5,122 nt of DNA from CAZAYB01 sp964489215 (GTDB lineage Bacteria > Planctomycetota > Phycisphaerae > Sedimentisphaerales > Anaerohalosphaeraceae), in NCBI GenBank assembly GCA_964489215.1, contig CAZAYB010000213.1, positions 1 through 5,122 on the forward strand, read 5' to 3'. Position numbers and translations under genes: made by a program. A model generated the notes under the pieces. That model was not told the DNA's origin and searched no databases. It saw only the letters and a list, made by a program, of their open reading frames with translations. Of the stretch, positions 1 through 5,122 are shown one piece after another; the first letter of the stretch is position 1, and each line of letters opens with the position of its first letter.

Positions 1-2915
1 AGATGATAATCACCGTGTATGCGTATCTTCTGGGCATCGATCTTATTCCTGGTAAACTTCTGAAATCTGCTGAGAATATTCTTTTCCTGCCTGATCAGCT
101 TTTTAGCATCGGGCAAAATCGATTCACTGAGACTGTCAATATTGTTTCTGAACTGCCTGAAAACCTTACGGGTCAATGAAGACATTGACTGAGCTACAGA
201 ACGCTGATAAAGACGTGAAAATGCCTCCGCCCTGAAAGCTTTATCATCACCCGCAGAAAGCTCCGCAAGACGAACATGCATCTGGGCTGTACGCCTGCCC
301 AATAGAGATATCATGTTCAGATACATTACATCTGTCATATCGAGAAACTGCTCCGGAAGCTCATCGATCTCTACTCCCATACCCTCTTCAAAAACTGATG
401 ACAGCTCCGGAGGATCCTCCTCCTTAACCTTGGAAAGACTGACATACCTGCCAACCGAATCAATAGTATACTGCCAACCGTCAGACTGAATACTTGCAAG
501 CTTTTGAACCATTCCTATTGTAAGGTCACCTTCGCTGGTATGACGCCACTTCAAATGACCGCCGAAAGCCGGGAACATATCCTCGATGGATGAAACTGAC
601 GATGATAACGCCTCGTTAAGTTCGACATCAGGATTTACTCCAGGCTCTATTTTGCGGTAAAGCTTCATAAATAGCTTATCAGAATATATCAAAGAAGTAT
701 TGCTCTGTTCTGTCTTCAATACCCTCGACTGCAAAGGAGGCTTTTCATCACCGAGAATTGCCTTGAGCTTTCTGCTCTTATAACCGATAACCTGTTTTCT
801 CCCGCTCTTTACTCCGCTGTTCCTGATCACAAGCTCCAGAAGATCATTTCGAAAACTCTCCTCATAAATCGCTTCATATAAAAAGCCCTCACCTTCCCTT
901 ACCGAAAGATGCGCTATCAGACCCTCAGGATGCTCCTTAATAACCTTAAGCGCGTTTTCTCCCGTCCCGAATGCCGCCGGCATAATATACATCTCATCTT
1001 CACCCTGAACATAAGAAACTTTCAAAAGCAAAAGGATTGCAGAATCAACACTGTCAGACGCGCTCGAACTGTTAATGATAACAAGATTGCGAATACGCTT
1101 ACCCTTGCCCGCGAACCACCTGCACCCCGATATATATCTGACAAGCGCCTTTTCTAAAGAACGCTTCGCTGCTCCCCCGGCAAGATTACGCCAGGAAGCT
1201 CTGCTGCTTATCTCAGGATGCTTCTCCTCCTTAACTAAACCTGATGTCTCAGGTGCCTCTTCAAGTGAAAACCAGTAAAAACTGTGAGGACCGAGAGTAA
1301 GAGTGTAAGGTGAATTGCTTATCTGGGGAAATTTGTTCGAACTGAAAAGCTCCTCTGGAACTAAACCGCTGTATTCGCTGAGATTAAGGTTCACCATCTG
1401 ACAAAAACGCGAAAGATTAGCGACAATAAGGATTTTTTCTTCCCCATACTCCCTTACAAAAGAAATTATTTTTGGATTCTCCGGCAAAAGAAACTTAATG
1501 CTGCCCCGGCCAAAGGCCTTGAACTTTTTACGAACCCCTATCAACCGTTTCATCCACCAGAGAAGTGAAGAGTAATTCTTATGCTGGTTCTCTACATTAA
1601 CCGCCGCGAAATGATACTCAGAATCTATTATTACAGGAAGATAAAGACTGTGTGGATTAGCCTTGGAAAAACCCGCGTTACGGTCAGGAGACCACTGCAT
1701 CGGAGTACGAACTCCGTCCCTGTCGCCAAGATAGTAATTATCCCCCATACCTATCTCGTCACCGTAATAGATAACTGGTGTACCAGGCAATGAAAGCAAA
1801 AGCATGTTCATAAGCTCGATCTTGCGCCTGTTATTACCCAAAAGAGGAGCAAGCCTTCGCCGAATACCCATATTGATGCGCGAACGCGGATCCTCCGCAT
1901 AGCTCTTATGCATGTAATCACGCTCCTCATCTGTTACCATCTCAAGAGTCAGCTCATCATGATTACGCAAAAACATCGCCCACTGACAGTTATCCGGAAC
2001 TGTCGACGTCTGCTCAAGTATATCAACAACCGGAAAACGGTCCTCCATACGAAGAGCCATAAAAAGTCTCGGCATAACCGGAAAGTGAAACGCCATATGA
2101 CACTCATCCCCGTCCCCGAAATAAGCCGCCGCATCCTCGGGCCACTGGTTAGCCTCTGCCAAAAGCATCCTGTTCGAAAAGTTCTCATCTATATGAGCTC
2201 GAAGCTTTTTCAAAAAATCATGAGTCTCCGGAAGATTCTCGCAGTTGGTACCGTCACGCTCAAAAAGATAAGGTATCGCATCGAGCCTCAGACCGTCAAT
2301 GCCCATCTCGAACCAGTAATCAAGCATACGGAATATTTCCTTCTGAACTCTCGGATTATCATAATTAAGATCGGGCTGATGATGATAAAAACGGTGCCAG
2401 TAATAAGACTTTGCCTCCGGGTCCCACGTCCAGTTGGAATGTTCAAAATCCTGGAAGATTATACGTGCGTCACTGTACTTGTCCGGACTGTCGCTCCATA
2501 CATAAAAATCACGGTAAACACTGCCCGCTGAAGAACGCTTTGCTCGCTTAAACCACGGATGCTGATCTGAAGTATGATTGATAACAAGTTCTGTTATAAC
2601 TCTTATGTCGCGCTTATGAGCCTCGTTGAGAAAACGCCTGAAGTCTCGCTTGGTACCGTAATCAGGATTGATACTGAAATAATCACTTATATCATAACCG
2701 TCATCACGTTGAGGAGAAGGATAAAAAGGCAAAAGCCATATTGCGTTTACACCAAGATCCTCCAGATAGTCAAGCTTATCTATCAAACCGCGAAAATCTC
2801 CTATACCGTCTCCGCTCTTGTCATGAAACGACTTGATATGAAGCTCATAAATTATCGCGTCCTTATACCACAAAGGATCAAGTTCTGAGTTCTGTCTTTT
2901 TCGTTTACTCGGCAA
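1..2915 (-). CDS. treS: Trehalose synthase / maltokinase fusion protein (TreS-Mak), 3' end cut by window edge
   Basis: This bifunctional cytoplasmic enzyme should isomerise trehalose and maltose (N-terminal TreS, GH13 family) and phosphorylate maltose with ATP to maltose-1-phosphate (C-terminal maltokinase, Pep2/Mak). I translated 971 codons plus 2 bases with no internal stop. The TreS half spans about residues 14-552. It has DPLWYKDA at 13-20, ELVINHTS at 109-116, HQPDLNYDNP at 179-188, the nucleophile Asp212 in GLRLDA, acid/base Glu254 in LLAEANQWPED, transition-state Asp320 in RNHDE, and YYGDEIGMGDNYYLGDRDG at 383-401. A linker leads into maltokinase at about 572 (SRASW), with RWFAGKGK at 599-606, the likely ATP-binding Lys751 in MKLYRKIEPG, DGWQYT at 812-817 and RRTAQMH at 874-880. 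The last readable residues are HGDYH (967-971), the kinase catalytic motif; the remaining C-terminal part lies outside the window. The fusion architecture is common in this family. It follows glgE by 110 bases on the same strand and is probably co-transcribed. Catalytic roles are assigned by motif, not by alignment. Confidence 0.96.
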   Translation of the reverse strand, partial: MPSKRKRQNSELDPLWYKDAIIYELHIKSFHDKSGDGIGDFRGLIDKLDYLEDLGVNAIWLLPFYPSPQRDDGYDISDYFSINPDYGTKRDFRRFLNEAHKRDIRVITELVINHTSDQHPWFKRAKRSSAGSVYRDFYVWSDSPDKYSDARIIFQDFEHSNWTWDPEAKSYYWHRFYHHQPDLNYDNPRVQKEIFRMLDYWFEMGIDGLRLDAIPYLFERDGTNCENLPETHDFLKKLRAHIDENFSNRMLLAEANQWPEDAAAYFGDGDECHMAFHFPVMPRLFMALRMEDRFPVVDILEQTSTVPDNCQWAMFLRNHDELTLEMVTDEERDYMHKSYAEDPRSRINMGIRRRLAPLLGNNRRKIELMNMLLLSLPGTPVIYYGDEIGMGDNYYLGDRDGVRTPMQWSPDRNAGFSKANPHSLYLPVIIDSEYHFAAVNVENQHKNYSSLLWWMKRLIGVRKKFKAFGRGSIKFLLPENPKIISFVREYGEEKILIVANLSRFCQMVNLNLSEYSGLVPEELFSSNKFPQISNSPYTLTLGPHSFYWFSLEEAPETSGLVKEEKHPEISSRASWRNLAGGAAKRSLEKALVRYISGCRWFAGKGKRIRNLVIINSSSASDSVDSAILLLLKVSYVQGEDEMYIMPAAFGTGENALKVIKEHPEGLIAHLSVREGEGFLYEAIYEESFRNDLLELVIRNSGVKSGRKQVIGYKSRKLKAILGDEKPPLQSRVLKTEQSNTSLIYSDKLFMKLYRKIEPGVNPDVELNEALSSSVSSIEDMFPAFGGHLKWRHTSEGDLTIGMVQKLASIQSDGWQYTIDSVGRYVSLSKVKEEDPPELSSVFEEGMGVEIDELPEQFLDMTDVMYLNMISLLGRRTAQMHVRLAELSAGDDKAFRAEAFSRLYQRSVAQSMSSLTRKVFRQFRNNIDSLSESILPDAKKLIRQEKNILSRFQKFTRNKIDAQKIRIHGDYH

Positions 2916-2927
2916 ATTCACGCTCCT
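2913..2927 (-). promoter_or_regulatory. Ribosome binding site and TTG start of treS::mak
   Basis: On the minus strand an AGGAG motif (2927-2923) is followed by a 7-base spacer and TTG (2915-2913), giving the N-terminus MPSKRKRQ. A GTG at 2921-2919 lies in the same frame two codons upstream, but it sits one base from AGGAG, too close for normal initiation. No ATG occurs in frame until residue 197, well inside the TreS catalytic domain, so a non-ATG start is required. The N-terminal family motif DPLWYKDA begins 13 residues into the chosen protein, which fits. Confidence 0.75.
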
Positions 2928-2971
2928 GTAACTGGTTAACAAAAACTGCTCAACAGATACCCAACTCCGCC

Positions 2972-3010
2972 AAAAAAACTTCTGCAGCAATCATGACGAA
3001 ACTTCAGAAA
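2972..3010 (-). terminator. Weak hairpin with T7 tract between glgE and treS::mak (possible attenuator)
   Basis: Shortly after the glgE stop, the minus strand reads TTTCTG (3010-3005), a 20-base loop, then CAGAAG (2984-2979), immediately followed by seven T residues (2978-2972). The stem is five Watson-Crick pairs plus one G-T pair, which is weak for a complete intrinsic terminator. It could allow partial readthrough and lower treS expression relative to glgE, or be chance. The rest of the 110-base gap shows no gene or clear promoter. Confidence 0.2.
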
Positions 3011-3025
3011 TTCTGTATCAGCCCG

Positions 3026-5011
3026 TTAAAAATACTGCTCAAAATCCGTCTCCTTGCTCATTGTCTTATGAAGCCTGAATATATGGCAAGGCAATACATA
3101 AGGATTCAGTTCTACATAGTTCCAGCTTCCCTGCCAGATATATTTACCTTTACCGAAAAGATCATGAACAAGGAAAGGCTGCTCCTCATCTATCCCGATA
3201 TCCTTAAGAGGAACCTCAACCTGACCGCTCTGGGTATTATAAGGATCAAGATTAACTACCATCAGCATAATATTGCTAAGGTCGCTCGTACACTTGATAT
3301 AAGCAAGTATATTGTCATTGCCTATATTCAAAAACTCAATATTGTTCGTCGTGTGCAAAGCTTCATTCTCTCGACGTATCCTGTTCAAAGAACGGATAAC
3401 ATGACGGATATTACCGCGGGCTTCAAAATCCCAGTCCTTAATCTCATACTTCTCAGAATTAAGATACTCCTCCTTGCCCGACACTGCATCCGCCCTGCAA
3501 AGATCATAAGCAGGTCCGTATATCCCGTAATTGGAACTAAGCGTACCGGCCAGTACAAGCCGCGTTATAAAGGCCGGCTTACCTCCGTACTGAAGATACT
3601 CAGGAAGAATATCAGGAGTGTTCGGCCAGAAGTTAGGACGGAAAAACTCCCTGCACTCCTCACGCGTAAGCTCGGTCATATACTCTGTAAGTTCCTTCTT
3701 CGTATTACGCCAGGTAAAATATGTATAAGACTGAGTAAATCCTGCCTTAGCCAGATGGTACATCTTCTTAGGCCTCGTAAAAGCCTCAGAAAGAAAGATA
3801 ACCTCAGGATGCTCCTCACGGATCGACTCGATACACCACTGCCAGAAACGAAAACTTTTCGTATGAGGATTGTCAACCCTGAATATCCTTACCCCCTTGC
3901 CTGTCCAGTAATCAAAAACACTCTTAAGCTCACGCCAAAGACCCTCCCAGTCCTTAGTCTCGAAATTTATCGGTATAATATCCTCATATTTCTTCGGCGG
4001 ATTCTCAGCATACTGAACTGTGCCGTCAGGACGCCACAAAAACCAATCAGGATGCTCTTTAACATAAGGATGATCAGGAGAACACTGAAAAGCGATATCC
4101 AGCGCGATTTCTATATCATATCCCCTGGCCTTTTCAACCAGAGACTCAAAATCTTCAACACTGCCAAGCTTAGGCTCTATCGACTTATGACCGCCCCCGC
4201 CCGAACCAATCGCCCACGGACTGCCCGGATCTCCTTTTTCCGCATTAACATTATTGTTCCTGCCCTTACGGTTGGTAACCCCAACAGGATGAATAGGAGG
4301 CAGATAAAGTACATCAAAACCAAGATCCTTAATGTCTGCAAGCTTGCCCTCAACATCCTTAAAACTTCCGTGTTCAACTCCTTTACCCATCGAACGGGGA
4401 AACAGCTCGTACCAGCTGCTGAAAGACGCCTTCTTCCTCTCTACATGTACCCTAAGCTCCTTCTCATAACGGGTTACTCGGCTCTGGTCCGGATAACTGC
4501 TTATAAGCTCTCCTATCGCAGGAGCCTGGCAAAACTCCATAAGCTCCTCAGTTACTTCATTGTCAGAAACATGATCTATCCAGTTTTCTATCTTATTCTT
4601 ATCATATCCTTTGGCACGCTTCATACTCTCACGGGCAAGATTGATACCGATCCTGATCTCCGTCTCCATATCCTGACCGTTCACATACTTCTTGCGGATA
4701 CCATCCTGCCAGGTAAGAAAATGATCGATCCACGCCTCTGCCGTAAATAAATAATCTCCTTCCTGATCAACCTTGAACTCGCCAAGCCATATATCATTAT
4801 AAAGTTCACGCAAAGCTGCGGTTTTGTAATTCTTCGACGATGCTTTCCTGTAAACAACCCGACCGCAGAGAATATCATGGCCGTCTGCGAATATATCCGC
4901 GGAAACTTCCACAATCTCACCGACTCCGCGCTTCGCGCAGAATTTGCCTTCTTCCACCTGAGGCTTTAAATTTTTAATAAATACTCGTTTGCTGCCGTCA
5001 ATATTATTCAT
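3026..5011 (-). CDS. glgE: Alpha-1,4-glucan:maltose-1-phosphate maltosyltransferase (GlgE)
   Basis: This GH13 subfamily 3 enzyme transfers maltosyl units from alpha-maltose-1-phosphate to the non-reducing end of alpha-1,4-glucans, releasing phosphate, in the cytoplasm. At 661 residues it has the family's usual length. The N-terminal domain starts at once with KRVFIKNLKPQV (8-19) and GEIVEVSADIFADGHD (31-46), supporting the ATG at 5011; an in-frame stop just upstream leaves no earlier start. A helical insert follows at about 115-170. The (beta/alpha)8 domain covers about 195-560, with LYLPPIHPVG (235-244), KGDPGSPWAIGS (259-270), nucleophile Asp380 in RVDNPHTK, acid/base Glu409 in FLSEAFTRP, and Asp467 in FWPNTPDIL. 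Residues recalled as lining the maltose-1-phosphate phosphate site in Streptomyces GlgE appear conserved: Asn337, Lys340, Tyr342, Asn381, Lys521, Tyr522. A beta-rich C-terminal domain ends the protein. All catalytic residues are present, so it should be active. No clear Shine-Dalgarno precedes the start. It probably leads an operon with treS::mak, which supplies its substrate. Confidence 0.98.
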   Translation of the reverse strand: MNNIDGSKRVFIKNLKPQVEEGKFCAKRGVGEIVEVSADIFADGHDILCGRVVYRKASSKNYKTAALRELYNDIWLGEFKVDQEGDYLFTAEAWIDHFLTWQDGIRKKYVNGQDMETEIRIGINLARESMKRAKGYDKNKIENWIDHVSDNEVTEELMEFCQAPAIGELISSYPDQSRVTRYEKELRVHVERKKASFSSWYELFPRSMGKGVEHGSFKDVEGKLADIKDLGFDVLYLPPIHPVGVTNRKGRNNNVNAEKGDPGSPWAIGSGGGGHKSIEPKLGSVEDFESLVEKARGYDIEIALDIAFQCSPDHPYVKEHPDWFLWRPDGTVQYAENPPKKYEDIIPINFETKDWEGLWRELKSVFDYWTGKGVRIFRVDNPHTKSFRFWQWCIESIREEHPEVIFLSEAFTRPKKMYHLAKAGFTQSYTYFTWRNTKKELTEYMTELTREECREFFRPNFWPNTPDILPEYLQYGGKPAFITRLVLAGTLSSNYGIYGPAYDLCRADAVSGKEEYLNSEKYEIKDWDFEARGNIRHVIRSLNRIRRENEALHTTNNIEFLNIGNDNILAYIKCTSDLSNIMLMVVNLDPYNTQSGQVEVPLKDIGIDEEQPFLVHDLFGKGKYIWQGSWNYVELNPYVLPCHIFRLHKTMSKETDFEQYF

Positions 5012-5031
5012 AAAAACCCGTTTGAATTCTA

Positions 5032-5060
5032 ATTATCATATTCTTACGCTGCACTTTAAA
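5032..5060 (-). promoter_or_regulatory. Candidate sigma70-type promoter for glgE
   Basis: On the minus strand, TTTAAA (5060-5055) resembles a -35 box (4 of 6 matches to TTGACA). After a 17-base spacer, GATAAT (5037-5032) matches 5 of 6 bases of TATAAT. Transcription would start near 5025, leaving a 5' leader of only about 14 bases before the glgE ATG. The region is AT-rich, so chance matches are likely and the call is tentative. Confidence 0.35.
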
Positions 5061-5067
5061 GGCAAAA

Positions 5068-5101
5068 AAAATACTTACAGGATGATAATGCTAAGTATTT
5101 T
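5068..5101 (-). terminator. Perfect 10-bp inverted repeat with T-tract upstream of glgE (terminator or operator)
   Basis: AAAATACTTA (plus strand 5068-5077) and TAAGTATTTT (5092-5101) are exact reverse complements separated by 14 bases. Read on the minus strand, the second arm runs into a tract of eight T residues (5071-5064), four of them in the stem. It could therefore be an intrinsic terminator for a gene lying beyond 5122 on the minus strand. The stem has only two G-C pairs, which is weak for termination. Its position just upstream of the candidate glgE -35 box also fits an operator for a dimeric regulator. No gene can be read in 5012-5122. Confidence 0.4.
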
Positions 5102-5122
5102 AACCGTAAATTCAAGCCATTT

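Noticed and set aside
826..1145. Possible frameshift or degraded stretch in the N-terminal part of the maltokinase domain
   Set aside because: The reading frame stays open throughout and conserved motifs are found on both sides (RWFAGKGK before, MKLYRKIEPG after). This part of maltokinases is normally variable.
909..1278. Two small overlapping plus-strand open frames (82 and 67 codons)
   Set aside because: Both lie within the treS::mak coding region on the opposite strand, overlap each other, and show no recognisable features.
1949..2188. 79-codon minus-strand open frame inside treS
   Set aside because: It is in a different frame from the clearly conserved TreS reading frame and is rich in Arg and Phe, typical of a shadow frame.
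1908..2531. 207-codon plus-strand open reading frame
   Set aside because: It is antisense and in register to the TreS catalytic region, which carries intact motifs; its low-complexity basic product shows no domain.
2916..3025. Separate promoter for treS::mak
   Set aside because: I found no convincing pair of -35 and -10 boxes at proper spacing in the gap; co-transcription with glgE is the simpler reading.
2993..4750. 585-codon plus-strand open reading frame
   Set aside because: It lies in exact antisense register to glgE, its product is rich in Arg, Ile and Leu with no recognisable domain, and its openness follows from the absence of TTA/CTA/TCA codons in glgE.
4681..4920. 79-codon minus-strand open frame inside glgE
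   Set aside because: It overlaps the conserved GlgE N-terminal domain in another frame and has no supporting motif.
1..5122. A previously undescribed biological system
   Set aside because: Essentially all coding capacity is explained by glgE and treS::mak, both from a well-described pathway; no unexplained conserved-looking stretch remains except short regulatory candidates.

Overview
The window holds most of a bacterial GlgE-pathway (alpha-glucan synthesis) gene cluster. Both genes lie on the minus strand, so the biological order runs from high to low coordinates. First comes glgE (3026-5011), encoding a complete maltose-1-phosphate maltosyltransferase. After a 110-base gap comes a treS::mak fusion gene (2915 down to the window edge at 1), encoding trehalose synthase joined to maltokinase. 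The fusion gene is cut by the window edge, inside the maltokinase catalytic motif HGDYHL.

The products act in sequence. The TreS half interconverts trehalose and maltose, the maltokinase half phosphorylates maltose with ATP to maltose-1-phosphate, and GlgE transfers the maltosyl unit onto an alpha-1,4-glucan chain. The branching enzyme GlgB, which normally completes this route, is not in the window. It could lie just beyond position 1, but that is inference.

Region by region (window order): 1-2915 treS::mak (minus, 3' partial), with a TTG start behind an AGGAG ribosome binding site; 2916-3025 intergenic, with one weak hairpin followed by a T7 tract; 3026-5011 glgE (minus, complete); 5012-5122 upstream region, with a plausible sigma70-type promoter and a perfect 10-bp inverted repeat followed by a T-tract. 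No tRNA, rRNA, mobile element, CRISPR array or plus-strand gene is supported.

The host is a bacterium with moderate GC content (about 45% by eye) that uses Shine-Dalgarno initiation at treS. The phylum cannot be told from these proteins alone, because this gene set is spread widely among bacteria. I see no evidence for a new biological system. The items most worth a second look are regulatory: the inverted repeat upstream of glgE, the treS start codon, the possible attenuator between the genes, and the lack of TTA/CTA/TCA codons in most of glgE.
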